Shown: positions 7,668 to 15,499, numbered from the stretch's first letter. The stretch is 64,000 bases of DNA from Methylobacterium sp. J-067 (GCF_022829465.1 NZ_JAKSXZ010000108.1:124001-188000), one strand, 5' to 3'. Program-made: numbers and translations. The notes: generated from the letters alone by a model not told the origin.

Positions 7668-8279
7668 ATGTCTGTTGTGGGTCCGATGATCGAAACGGAG
7701 GCCGGCGAGCCTATCGAAGCGCGGCTGCGGCGGGGCCTCGGGCTCCGGTCGATCGTGCTCGTGGGTCTCATGGGCGCGGGCAAGAGCACCGTGGGCCGCC
7801 GCCTCGCGAGCCGCCTGGGCCTGCTGTTCAAGGACGCCGACAACGAGATCGAGGCCGCCGCCGGCCTCACCATCCCCGATATCTTCTCCATCTACGGCGA
7901 GCCGAGCTTTCGCGATGGCGAGGAGCGGGTGATCGCCCGCCTGCTCCGTGCCGGCCCTCTGGTCCTTGCCACGGGCGGCGGTGCCTTCCTGCGCGAGTCC
8001 ACGCGCGAGCGCGTCCGCGAGCGCGGCGTCTCGGTGTGGCTCAAGGCGGATCTCGACGTGCTGATGCGCCGGGTGCGCAAGCGCGGCAACCGCCCCCTGC
8101 TCCAGACCGAGGATCCCGAGAGGACGATGCGGGCGCTGATGGAGATCCGCCACCCGGTCTATGCCGAGGCGGACGTGGTGGTCGTCTCCCGCGACGTGTC
8201 GCACGACCGCGTCGTGGACGACGTGATGGAATCCCTCGTCGCCTTCCTCGATCCGCCGCCCGCCCTGGCGGCCCAGTGA
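7668..8279 (+). CDS. aroK: Shikimate kinase
   Basis: A 203-residue P-loop kinase. SIVLVGLMGAGKSTVGRRLA is the Walker A region, DADNEIE supplies the metal-binding Asp and shikimate contact, FRDGEERVI and TGGGAFLRE are the shikimate-binding motifs, and RKRGNRPLL is the lid arginine region. It phosphorylates shikimate at O3 in aromatic amino-acid synthesis, in the cytoplasm. The frame is open to a GTG at 7575; ATGs at 7668 and 7686 are both plausible and none has a good Shine-Dalgarno, so the N-terminus is uncertain by up to about 30 residues. aroB follows after 10 bp, the usual aroK-aroB operon. Confidence 0.93.
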   Translation: MSVVGPMIETEAGEPIEARLRRGLGLRSIVLVGLMGAGKSTVGRRLASRLGLLFKDADNEIEAAAGLTIPDIFSIYGEPSFRDGEERVIARLLRAGPLVLATGGGAFLRESTRERVRERGVSVWLKADLDVLMRRVRKRGNRPLLQTEDPERTMRALMEIRHPVYAEADVVVVSRDVSHDRVVDDVMESLVAFLDPPPALAAQ

Positions 8280-8289
8280 GCCGCCAGAC

Positions 8290-9408
8290 GTGACCGAACC
8301 GCTCTCCGTCCATGTCGCCCTCGACGGCGGCCGCGATTACGACATCCTCATCGGCCGGGGCCTCGTGGCGCAGGCCGGCGCCCGCCTCGCCGCCCTCGGC
8401 GCCAGGGCGGCGGGGATCGTCACCGATACCAATGTCGGCGCCCTCTACGCCGCCGACCTCAAGGCGAGCCTGGAAGCCGCCGGGCTGCGGGCGGGCATCG
8501 TCGCCGTGCCGCCGGGCGAGGCGTCGAAATCCTACGCGCGCTTCGCGGAGGTCTGCGACGGGCTCCTCGCCCTCAAGATCGAGCGCAACGATCTCGTCGT
8601 GGCGCTCGGCGGCGGCGTGGTGGGCGACCTCGCGGGCTTCGCCGCCGCGAGCCTCCGGCGCGGCGTCCGCTTCGTGCAGGTGCCGACGAGCCTTCTCGCA
8701 CAGGTCGATTCCTCGGTCGGCGGCAAGACCGGCATCAACTCGCCGCTCGGCAAGAACCTGATCGGCGCCTTCCACCAGCCGCGCCTCGTGCTGGCCGATA
8801 CGGCGAGCCTCGACACGCTGTCGGAGCGCGAGATGCGCGCGGGCTACGCCGAGGTCGCGAAATACGGGCTGATCGCGGATGAGGCCTTCTTCGCGTGGTG
8901 CGAGGCTAACTGGCGGGGCATCTTCTCCGGCGGGCCGGAGCGCGACGAGGCGGTCGCCACCTGCTGCCGCGCCAAGGCGGGCGTCGTGATCCGCGACGAG
9001 CGCGAGGACCGCGAGCGCGCCCTGCTCAACCTCGGCCACACGTTCGGCCACGCCCTGGAGCGTATCACCGGCTATTCGTCCGAGCGCCTCGTCCACGGGG
9101 AGGGTGTCGCCATCGGCCTCGCCCTGGCCTTCCGTTTTTCGGCCCGGCTCGGCCTGTGCGCCGGGCAGGAGGCGGGGCGCGTAGCGAACCATCTGGCGCT
9201 CGCCGGTCTCCCCACCCGCCTGCAGCAGGTGCCCGGTGGCAGCGGCGACGCGGACGCGATCCTCGACGCCATGGCGCAGGACAAGAAGGTCCGCGACGGT
9301 GCGCTGACGTTCATCCTCGCCCGGGGCATCGGCCAGAGCTTCATCGCGCCGGGCGTCGACCGCGCGGCGGTGCGCGCGTTCCTCGAAGACGAGTTGGCGG
9401 CGCAGTGA
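8290..9408 (+). CDS. aroB: 3-dehydroquinate synthase
   Basis: A 372-residue NAD- and metal-dependent 3-dehydroquinate synthase, converting DAHP to 3-dehydroquinate. Key stretches: ALGGGVVGDLAGFAA (NAD and substrate contacts), FVQVPTSLLAQVDSSVGGKT with GINSPLGKNLIG, GYAEVAKYGLI, and the metal ligands in LLNLGHTFGHALE and ERLVHGEGVAIG. Length and motifs are complete. It starts at a GTG 10 bp after the aroK stop and is presumably co-transcribed with it. The catalytic lysines and histidines expected for the family appear intact. Confidence 0.95.
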   Translation: MTEPLSVHVALDGGRDYDILIGRGLVAQAGARLAALGARAAGIVTDTNVGALYAADLKASLEAAGLRAGIVAVPPGEASKSYARFAEVCDGLLALKIERNDLVVALGGGVVGDLAGFAAASLRRGVRFVQVPTSLLAQVDSSVGGKTGINSPLGKNLIGAFHQPRLVLADTASLDTLSEREMRAGYAEVAKYGLIADEAFFAWCEANWRGIFSGGPERDEAVATCCRAKAGVVIRDEREDRERALLNLGHTFGHALERITGYSSERLVHGEGVAIGLALAFRFSARLGLCAGQEAGRVANHLALAGLPTRLQQVPGGSGDADAILDAMAQDKKVRDGALTFILARGIGQSFIAPGVDRAAVRAFLEDELAAQ

Positions 9409-9485
9409 GGCTTCCGCGCGTCTTGCTTTGAGCGGGGCGGGGGGCTATGAGCGTTCCCGCGTCCGAGCCCTGGGTTCGGCGGGTT

Positions 9486-9560
9486 GCCGGTGTAGCTCAG
9501 TGGTAGAGCAGCGCTTTCGTAAAGCGAAGGTCGGGGGTTCAAATCCCTCCTCCGGCACCA
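9486..9560 (+). tRNA. tRNA-Thr (anticodon CGT)
   Basis: A complete cloverleaf with encoded CCA. The acceptor begins GCCGGTG, the D arm is GCTC..GAGC, the anticodon loop TTCGTAA gives CGT (threonine, ACG codons), and the T arm is GGGGG-TTCAAAT-CCCTC. Two unpaired positions are visible: T6-T67 in the acceptor and G27-A43 at the base of the anticodon stem. No integrase or partial repeat of the 3' end follows, so there is no sign of use as an attachment site. Confidence 0.95.
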
Positions 9561-9757
9561 CTTCTTCCCCCTCATTGCAGAATGTTGCGCCGGGCCGCTG
9601 AATTGCGGCGGAAACCGGGCCTGCGCTCGGTTTCGCCCCGAAACCGTCCGGTTGCGTCCCGGATCGATCACATCCACGCCCTGAAATCGCCCCTCCGGTT
9701 ACGCTGATTGCGCCTCAGCGGGATCGTCGTCCCGCGACGAGGAGGATGGGCGTCCCG

Positions 9758-10804
9758 ATGATCGACCGCATGCAGCCCGCCGCTGGCCCGACCCGGAGCC
9801 GCCGCCGTTCCTGCCTGCCGCCGCTTGGCCTCCTCGCGGCCGTGGTGGCCCTCGCCGCCATCGGCCAGAGCCGCGTCGCCGACCTGCCCGTGCCCCGCGC
9901 CGAGGAGCGGGTTGCCCTGCGGATGCCCGAGCCGGTGCAGGACGAGGCCCCGGCGCAGGCCGCGCCGATCCCGTCGCAGGACCTGCTCGACCCCTGGCAC
10001 AGCGATCTCTCCGGCAAGCTCTCGCGCTGGGCCTGGACGGCCCCCGACGCCCCCGTCGCGGAGGAGGGGCCCGCTCCGGTTCCCCCGGCCGCCGAGGCGA
10101 CCCCGCCGCGCACGGCCATGACGGTGCCCCTGCCGGTGCCGCGTCCGCCGGAATTGCGGGGCACCGCCCCCCGCCGCGCCGGCCGCGCCCCCGTCCGCCA
10201 GGAGGCGGCCCTGCCGCCGCAGCCGGCACCGGAGGACAACCGCTCCTTCCTCGAGAAGCTGTTCGGCGTCGAATCCTCGCCGGCCCGCGCCTACACGGCG
10301 CTGGAGACGAAGCCCATCGACCTCACCCCGCGCCCGCGCCTCAGCCCGCCGCTGGCCCCGCCCTCGGGTGACGGCGGCACCGCGATCTACGATATCTCAG
10401 CCCGGATCGTGACCCTGCCGAGCGGCGAGAAGCTCGAAGCCCATTCCGGCCTCGGCGAGATCATGGACGACCCCCGCCACGTCAACGTGCGGATGCGCGG
10501 GGCGACGCCTCCCGGCACCTACGCCCTGACCGAGCGCGAGCAGCCCTTCCACGGGGTGCGGGCGATCCGGCTCACGCCGGTCGGCGGGCCGGACGCGGTC
10601 TATGGCCGGGTCGGGCTCCTGGCGCACACTTTCATGCTTGGCCCGACGGGCGCCTCGAACGGCTGCGTCTCCTTCCGGGACTACAGCCGCTTCCTCGACT
10701 CGTATCTGCGCGGCGAGATCCGCCAGCTCGTCGTCGTCGCCGGTTCGGGCGGCGCCCCGCCGAACCTCGCCTCGTCCGGCGCGGTGCAGATGGCGCGCAA
10801 CTGA
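9758..10804 (+). CDS. DUF2778 (Tlde1-like, L,D-transpeptidase-fold) envelope protein
   Basis: About 348 residues. An N-terminal hydrophobic segment (LGLLAAVVALAAIG) looks like a signal anchor; residues about 30-200 are Pro/Ala/Arg-rich and probably disordered; the C-terminal about 150 residues are DUF2778. There AHSGLGEIMDDPRHVNVRM, HGVRAIRL and LLAHTFMLGPTGASNGCVSF are recognisable, with Cys303 and the upstream His as the expected catalytic pair. The same domain in the type VI effector Tlde1 cleaves or exchanges peptidoglycan cross-bridges. No secretion-system or immunity gene is nearby, so a housekeeping cell-wall role is more likely. GAGGAGG ends at 9745; the ATG at 9746 is too close to it, so 9758 is chosen. 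Confidence 0.82.
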   Translation: MIDRMQPAAGPTRSRRRSCLPPLGLLAAVVALAAIGQSRVADLPVPRAEERVALRMPEPVQDEAPAQAAPIPSQDLLDPWHSDLSGKLSRWAWTAPDAPVAEEGPAPVPPAAEATPPRTAMTVPLPVPRPPELRGTAPRRAGRAPVRQEAALPPQPAPEDNRSFLEKLFGVESSPARAYTALETKPIDLTPRPRLSPPLAPPSGDGGTAIYDISARIVTLPSGEKLEAHSGLGEIMDDPRHVNVRMRGATPPGTYALTEREQPFHGVRAIRLTPVGGPDAVYGRVGLLAHTFMLGPTGASNGCVSFRDYSRFLDSYLRGEIRQLVVVAGSGGAPPNLASSGAVQMARN

Positions 10805-10815
10805 GCGCGCTCAGT
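10800..10815. repeat. Perfect 16-bp palindrome joining two convergent stop codons
   Basis: ACTGAGCGCGCTCAGT is its own reverse complement and contains the TGA of the DUF2778 gene (10802-10804) and, on the other strand, the TGA of the CitG-like gene (10811-10813). There is no T-run, so terminator activity is doubtful. Confidence 0.6.
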
Positions 10816-11632
10816 CCGACAGGCTGTCGAGGAACAGTGTCACCGCCAGCAGGTCCGCCGCCCCGCCGGGGCTGAGGCGGGCTTCCACGAAGGCGCGGTG
10901 GAGGGCGAGTGCCCGCTCCCGCCACCCCACCGCCCCGACCCCGCCCGCGTCGAGGAAGGCCCGCGCCGCGCTCTGGGCGAAGTCCAAGCCCTCCGGGCCG
11001 CCCCGGTGCAGCAGGTTGGTGTCGTCGAGTTCGGCCATCAGGGCGAACAGGCACTGGATCCGCGCCGCCTGCCCATCGCCCGGCGCGAGGTCGCGCCCCT
11101 GGCGAAGGGCCGGAAGGCCGACCTCCCGCACGGCGGGGAAGCCGGCCGCCGCCTCCGCGCTCGCCCCGCCGACACCGTAGCGCAGGGATGCCCGTCCGCC
11201 ATGGGTGACGGGCGAGGCGGGCCGCCGGGCGATCTCGTTGCCCCAAAGGGCGCCGACCTGTTCGGCCCGCGCCTCGGCAGACAGGGCCATTTCGCCCGCC
11301 TGGCCGGCGGCGGCGCAGATCAGACCCAGGGAGAAGATCGCTCCACGATGGGCGTTGACCCCTCCGGTCGCGGCGAGCATCGCCGCCTCGGCGTCGAGGC
11401 CGATCCGGCGGAGGCCGGAGAGCGGGGCGTCCGCCGCGCCGGCCCGAACGAGGTCGGCGAAGAAGGGGGCGATGGCGCCGGCGCTGCGCCGAAGCGTCTC
11501 GGCGTCCATGTCGCGATGGCTGCCCGAATCGACGGGGCTGACGAGGCCCGGCTTCGGATAGGCCTCCAGTTCGTCGATCAGGGCGCGGTGGGCGAGGTCC
11601 GCGATGCGAGTGGCTGAGGCGGGATTCGGCAC
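10811..11632 (-). CDS. Triphosphoribosyl-dephospho-CoA synthase-like protein (CitG/MdcB family)
   Basis: A 273-residue CitG-family protein. Family segments are clear: EAYPKPGLVSPVDSGSHRDM near the N-terminus, AEAAMLAATGGVNAHRGAIF with SLGLICAAAG in the middle, and an Arg/Asp-rich helical C-terminal half. CitG and MdcB join ATP-derived ribose to dephospho-CoA to make the prosthetic-group precursor of citrate lyase or malonate decarboxylase. No lyase, decarboxylase or acyl carrier gene lies nearby, so the physiological substrate here is unclear; related proteins also occur near methanopterin-type cofactor genes of methylotrophs as I recall, which would be a different role. It converges with the DUF2778 gene. 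Confidence 0.8.
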   Translation of the reverse strand: MPNPASATRIADLAHRALIDELEAYPKPGLVSPVDSGSHRDMDAETLRRSAGAIAPFFADLVRAGAADAPLSGLRRIGLDAEAAMLAATGGVNAHRGAIFSLGLICAAAGQAGEMALSAEARAEQVGALWGNEIARRPASPVTHGGRASLRYGVGGASAEAAAGFPAVREVGLPALRQGRDLAPGDGQAARIQCLFALMAELDDTNLLHRGGPEGLDFAQSAARAFLDAGGVGAVGWRERALALHRAFVEARLSPGGAADLLAVTLFLDSLSD

Positions 11633-11668
11633 GCCGCCTCATACACCGCTTGAGCCCTCACGCACGAT

Positions 11669-11707
11669 AACGCCCGTCTCCGCGATGATGGCAGAGGGGC
11701 GTTTTTT
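11669..11707 (+). terminator. Terminator-like hairpin reading on the plus strand, no plus-strand gene upstream
   Basis: AACGCCC (11669-11675) pairs with GGGCGTT (11697-11703), with additional inner pairing, and is followed by a T-run (11702-11707) only on the plus strand. Both flanking genes are on the minus strand, so it would be oriented against them. It may still act weakly behind the OmpA-like gene or end antisense transcription. Confidence 0.55.
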
Positions 11708-11709
11708 GC

Positions 11710-13716
11710 TCAGCGGGGCGGCGGCGGGGCCGAGCCCTGGCCGTTGCCCTGCTGCAACAGCGGGGTGATGCGCCGGACGGTGACGCGACGGTTCTCGCGG
11801 CTGGCGCCCTGCGTGTTCACCTTCAGGTACTGTTCGCCGTAGCCCTGGGTCGTCAGGTTCTCCGGCGGCACCTGGAACTGCTGCGTCAGCACCGTGGCCA
11901 CCGATTGCGCCCGGCGATCCGACAGGGACAAGTTGTCGATGTCGGAGCCGACCGCGTCGGTGTAGCCCTCGATCAGGAACACTTCCTGCGGGTTGGCGCG
12001 GATCGCCTTGTTGATCGCGTCGGCGATCACCGAGAGGCGGCGGGCCTGATCGGGGGTGACGGTCCACGAGCCGGTGTCGAAATTGATCGTGTCGATGTCG
12101 ACCGAGCGCATCCGGGCGCGCAGATCCGGGCTGTAGCGGATCTGGTCCAGGGTGTAGCGGCGGTCCACCGCGACGACCGGCGGGGCGGTCAGGGCCTCGT
12201 AGACGAGCCCCGGATCGGCCTGATCGTACTCGACCACGTAGCGGTCGCGCGGGATGCGGATGTCCGGCGGCGGCAGCACCACGACGTCGTCGTAGATCGG
12301 GCGCAGCGGGCCGGCGTAGCTGTTGTCGATGATGACGACCTCGCGCCCGTCCGGGAACCGGCGATAGCGGCGCAGCAGCCGGCCGTCGTCGTCGGTGACC
12401 GTGTAGATGCGGTCGCCGCCGGGGCGATCGATGTAGCTGATGTAGTCGTCGCCCCGGCGCTCGTAGCGGTAGCCACGGGGGTCGAGGTCGCGGAACCGCT
12501 CGTTCTCGTCGTGGCGGATCAGGTAGCCGTTCCGGTCCTGCACGATGACGCGGCCGGGCTCGCGGTAATAGGTGCGGCCGTCCGCGCTGAACTCGCGCCG
12601 GTCGCGGCGGACCTGCTCGTAGTCGCGCACCTGATCGTTCTCGCGGAAGCCGCCGGGGATGTAGCCGGGGCGTCCGGGCGCGTTGAAGTCGCTACGCGCG
12701 GCGCCGCCGGGGCCACCCCGGTCGTCGCGGAACTGGCCCTGGCCCGGCGGCTGGCCGGGGACTTCACCCGGCGCGCCGGGGGCCGCGTTCGGGGCCGGCT
12801 GGCCCGGCGGCTGGAACGGACGGCCGGGGACGCCGGGCCGCATGTTCGGCGGCAGCGGACGGTTCGGCTCGGCACCGGGCGCGCCCTCGGGGCGCGGGCC
12901 GGGCTGGCCGGGAGCACCCGGAGCGCCGGGCGCGGCGTTCGGGGCCGGCGGCGGCGCGTTGCGGTCGCCACCGGGGCGGGGGCCGTCGTCCGGGCGCTGC
13001 ACGGGGCGGCCGGGCACGCCCGGTGCCGCGTTCGGAGCGGGCGGCTGCGCGTTGCGCTCGGCGCCGGGAGGCGCGCGGTCGGGACCGGGGCGGTTGTCGC
13101 GATCCTGCGGACCACGATCCGGGCCGGGACGGTCGGGACGGTCGGGGCCACCCTGCGGCTGCGGACGCGGCGGGGCCTGACGATCCTCGCGCGGCTCGGG
13201 ACGCTGCTGGCGCGGCTCCGGTGCGTCCGGACGGGCATCCGGCCGACGGTCCTCGCGCGGCTGGCGCTGCGGCCGCTCGTCTTGTTGCTGCTGCCGGCGC
13301 TCGTCGCGATCCGGCCGCTGCTCGCGCTGCTGCTGCGGCTGCGGACGCGGCGGGGCCTGCCGCTCCTCGCGGGGCTCGGGACGTTGCTGGCGCGGCTCGG
13401 GTGCCTCGCGCGGCTCCGGCCGTTCGCGGGCGGCGGGCGGTGCGCGCTCGGGGCGCGGCTCGGGACGTTCGCGCTGGGCCGGTGCGGGACCGCCACGCTC
13501 GGGGCCACCCCGCTCGGGGCCGGGACCTGGACGAGGGACGCCAGGACCACCCGGTCCACCGGGGCCGCCATGACCGGGGCCGCCGGGTCCGCGCTCCTCG
13601 GGGCCCCCCTGGGCCACGACGATGCCTTCCGGCCGCGCGGCGGCGACCTGGGCGAGGGCAAGGGCGGGCAGGACGGTGCCGGCCAGGAGAAGGAGGCGGA
13701 AACGCTGCATCGGCAT
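11710..13716 (-). CDS. OmpA-family outer-membrane protein with long proline-rich repeat region
   Basis: A 668-residue secreted protein. A signal peptide (LLLLAGTVLPALALAQVAAA) is followed by about 320 residues dominated by Pro, Arg, Gln, Glu and Gly. This region contains collagen-like GGPGGPG runs, two copies of a PEPRQQRPEPRE-type module and three PAPNAAPG modules. A middle domain rich in Arg/Asp/Tyr (about 350-530) carries no family I recognise with certainty. The C-terminal about 120 residues are an OmpA-like peptidoglycan-binding domain (INFDTGSWTVTPDQ, IEGYTDAVGSD, LSDRRAQSVATVL). It probably tethers the outer membrane or a surface layer to peptidoglycan. Starts at 13716 and 13710 are both possible; an RNA hairpin lies just upstream. 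Confidence 0.85.
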   Translation of the reverse strand: MPMQRFRLLLLAGTVLPALALAQVAAARPEGIVVAQGGPEERGPGGPGHGGPGGPGGPGVPRPGPGPERGGPERGGPAPAQRERPEPRPERAPPAARERPEPREAPEPRQQRPEPREERQAPPRPQPQQQREQRPDRDERRQQQQDERPQRQPREDRRPDARPDAPEPRQQRPEPREDRQAPPRPQPQGGPDRPDRPGPDRGPQDRDNRPGPDRAPPGAERNAQPPAPNAAPGVPGRPVQRPDDGPRPGGDRNAPPPAPNAAPGAPGAPGQPGPRPEGAPGAEPNRPLPPNMRPGVPGRPFQPPGQPAPNAAPGAPGEVPGQPPGQGQFRDDRGGPGGAARSDFNAPGRPGYIPGGFRENDQVRDYEQVRRDRREFSADGRTYYREPGRVIVQDRNGYLIRHDENERFRDLDPRGYRYERRGDDYISYIDRPGGDRIYTVTDDDGRLLRRYRRFPDGREVVIIDNSYAGPLRPIYDDVVVLPPPDIRIPRDRYVVEYDQADPGLVYEALTAPPVVAVDRRYTLDQIRYSPDLRARMRSVDIDTINFDTGSWTVTPDQARRLSVIADAINKAIRANPQEVFLIEGYTDAVGSDIDNLSLSDRRAQSVATVLTQQFQVPPENLTTQGYGEQYLKVNTQGASRENRRVTVRRITPLLQQGNGQGSAPPPPR
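13153..13402. repeat. In-frame direct repeats of about 70 bp, 180 bp apart, in the OmpA-like gene
   Basis: The segment starting at 13153 and that at 13333 share the opening CTGCGGCTGCGGACGCGG and continue nearly identically for about 70 bp. They are exactly 180 bp (60 codons) apart, so both encode the same Pro/Arg/Gln module. Such repeats can expand or contract by recombination. Confidence 0.75.
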
Positions 13717-13719
13717 CTC

Positions 13720-13742
13720 GTTCAGTACGGGCGGTACCGAAC
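13720..13742 (-). promoter_or_regulatory. Leader hairpin immediately upstream of the OmpA-like start codon
   Basis: In the minus-strand transcript the 23 nt form GUUC-G-GUAC, a 5-nt loop CGCCC, then GUAC-U-GAAC: nine pairs with one G-U wobble. It ends 3 nt before the ATG at 13716, overlapping the place where a ribosome binds. It could limit or tune translation or be a protein-binding dyad in DNA. Confidence 0.4.
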
Positions 13743-13768
13743 TTCGCAGAGGCCGAATGGTTCCGTGT

Positions 13769-14827
13769 TCAGGGGGTCATGCGGGCCGGTACGGCCACCA
13801 GATCGGGGGCGATCACGCGGACGGCAACGTGCTCGCCCTTATGGATTTCCGCCGTGTCGACTTTTTCCTCGCCCGTCTTGCCGCCGTCGATCCCGGCGCG
13901 GCCCGCTGCGTCGGCGGCGAGTTCGGCCGCCGTCCGGTCGGCGCGGCCGACGAGGGTCAGGCGCACCTTGGGACGCGACAGGGCCTCGGCCTGCATCGGC
14001 GTGACGAAGATGTCCCCCTTGTGCCGCACGAGCATGCTCTCGGCCTTCACCAGGGATTGCGCCCAGGTCTTGCCGTCCGGCTTGCAGGAGCAGTTCGGCA
14101 CGAAGGCCTTGCGGAACTTGAACGCGTTGGCGAGGCTCGTATAGGCGCGGCTGCCCTTCACGGTCGCCGCCTGCTTCAGCGCCTCGTCGCCATGCGGCAT
14201 CGAATAGGCCACCGCCTCGGTGCCGGGGCAGAGGGCCTGACACATCTCGTCGGCGCCGCCGCGACCCTCCGGCAGGTTCGGCATCGGGAAGTAGCCGCCG
14301 TCGCAGGTGCGCACGCAGATCACCTGCCCGCCGCCCCTCGCGTAGCTCTCGCCCGTGGGCGCGCTCTCCCGCGCCGGGCAGGTACGGGCCACGAGGGACT
14401 GCAATTCGCGCTTGCGGGCGCCGTTGTCGTCGATCACCGCGCCGCCATAGGTGGCGTTGAGGGCGCGGATGCGCTGCTCCACCGCGCCGCATTGCGGGGG
14501 GCGGGTGTCGAAGAAGAGGAACTTGCCGCCCTCGCAATTGAGGCTGCGGAAGTATGTCTGCAGACGGCCGATTTCGTCCTGCAGGGCGCGGGTCGCGCTG
14601 GCCCCGGTCTGGATTGAGGCCAGCTCCGCCCGGTAGCGGCGGCACTCGGGGGATGGCAGTTGCGGCTGCGGCGCCACGGGCTCGACCCTCGCGGGCGAAT
14701 CCGGCGTCTCCGGCATCGGCGACGGCAGGGCGGCGGCGGGGGCCGCGCCGAGCCCGACGACGAGCGCCAGCGCCGCCAGGACGTGGCGGGCCGGGCTGGC
14801 AAACGGCGTGGAACGCATCCGTGTCAT
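13769..14827 (-). CDS. DUF2865 domain-containing secreted protein
   Basis: A 352-residue exported protein with an Ala-rich signal peptide (HVLAALALVVGLGAAPAAA). The DUF2865 core has a row of conserved cysteines: VICVRTCDGGYFPMPN, GADEMCQALCPGTEAVAYS, then SLANAFKFRKAF and VPNCSCKP. An upstream region SPECRRYRAELASIQ and CEGGKFLFF holds further cysteines and a helical stretch. This periplasmic family is common in Hyphomicrobiales and has no established function. The C-terminal about 90 residues look extended and low in complexity. It is transcribed in the same direction as the OmpA-like gene, 52 bp before it, and could share a transcript. The start ATG could also be at 14818. Confidence 0.85.
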   Translation of the reverse strand: MTRMRSTPFASPARHVLAALALVVGLGAAPAAALPSPMPETPDSPARVEPVAPQPQLPSPECRRYRAELASIQTGASATRALQDEIGRLQTYFRSLNCEGGKFLFFDTRPPQCGAVEQRIRALNATYGGAVIDDNGARKRELQSLVARTCPARESAPTGESYARGGGQVICVRTCDGGYFPMPNLPEGRGGADEMCQALCPGTEAVAYSMPHGDEALKQAATVKGSRAYTSLANAFKFRKAFVPNCSCKPDGKTWAQSLVKAESMLVRHKGDIFVTPMQAEALSRPKVRLTLVGRADRTAAELAADAAGRAGIDGGKTGEEKVDTAEIHKGEHVAVRVIAPDLVAVPARMTP

Positions 14828-14976
14828 CGCTGAAATCGCGCTCAGAATCAGGCAGCGACCGCGGCGCGGCCGGTTCGTGTTCGCGTGGGAGACGAATACA
14901 ACATTAGTCCTCCTCGCAGCCGGGCGTCACCCCTCCTACATCCGTCCCCGTATCGTCACGGGGGAATTCGCAGCCC

Positions 14977-15495
14977 ATGTTGTTTCGCAGTCTCACCCGG
15001 TTCGGTCTCGCCGCCGCGCTGGCGGTGTCGGCCGCCTCGGCGGCCCTGGCGCAGGATCCCGACCGGATCTTCGACAAGTCCACGGTGTGGCGTCCGCTGA
15101 CGCCGAACGACAAGCTCGTCGTCTACGGGATCGACGATCCCGCCGTCACGGGCGTGGCGTGCTGGTACACGCAGCCCGAGAAGGGCGGGATCAAGGGCAC
15201 CCTCGGCCTCGCCGAGGACGTGTCGGACATCTCCCTCGCCTGCCGCCAGACCGGCCCGGTGCAGTTCAAGCAGAACAACCTGAAGCAGGGCGAGGTGGTG
15301 TTCAGCGAGCGTCGCTCGCTGATCTTCAAGTCGATGCAGATCGTCCGCGGCTGCGACGCGGCGCGCAACACGCTGATCTACATGGTCTATTCGGACAAGG
15401 TGATTCAGGGTTCGCCGAAGAACTCCACCTCGGCGGTGCCGCTGGCCCCCTGGGGCACGGAGCCGGCCGCCAAATGCTCCGACTTCGTGAAGTGA
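14977..15495 (+). CDS. CreA family periplasmic protein
   Basis: A 172-residue protein with a signal peptide (ALAVSAASAALAQ). The mature part matches the CreA family: VWRPLTPNDKLVVYGIDDP, VTGVACWYTQPEKGGIKGTL, GLAEDVSDISLACRQTGP and RSLIFKSMQIVRGCDAARNT. Four cysteines are conserved and probably form disulfides in the periplasm. CreA lies next to creBCD in E. coli, but its role is unknown; no creBCD is present here. The ATG at 14977 is the first giving the full signal peptide. It converges with the small secreted protein gene to the right. Confidence 0.87.
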   Translation: MLFRSLTRFGLAAALAVSAASAALAQDPDRIFDKSTVWRPLTPNDKLVVYGIDDPAVTGVACWYTQPEKGGIKGTLGLAEDVSDISLACRQTGPVQFKQNNLKQGEVVFSERRSLIFKSMQIVRGCDAARNTLIYMVYSDKVIQGSPKNSTSAVPLAPWGTEPAAKCSDFVK

Positions 15496-15499
15496 CAAG

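Noticed and set aside
9486..9560. tRNA as an integration site for a mobile element
   Set aside because: No integrase beside it, no partial repeat of the tRNA 3' end seen downstream, and flanking genes are ordinary chromosome genes; xerD nearby is the housekeeping recombinase.
11905..14004. Long plus-strand frame of 699 codons opposite the OmpA-like gene
   Set aside because: Ala/Arg/Gly/Val-rich mirror of the GC-rich coding strand without domains; the minus-strand OmpA domain and signal peptide are clear.
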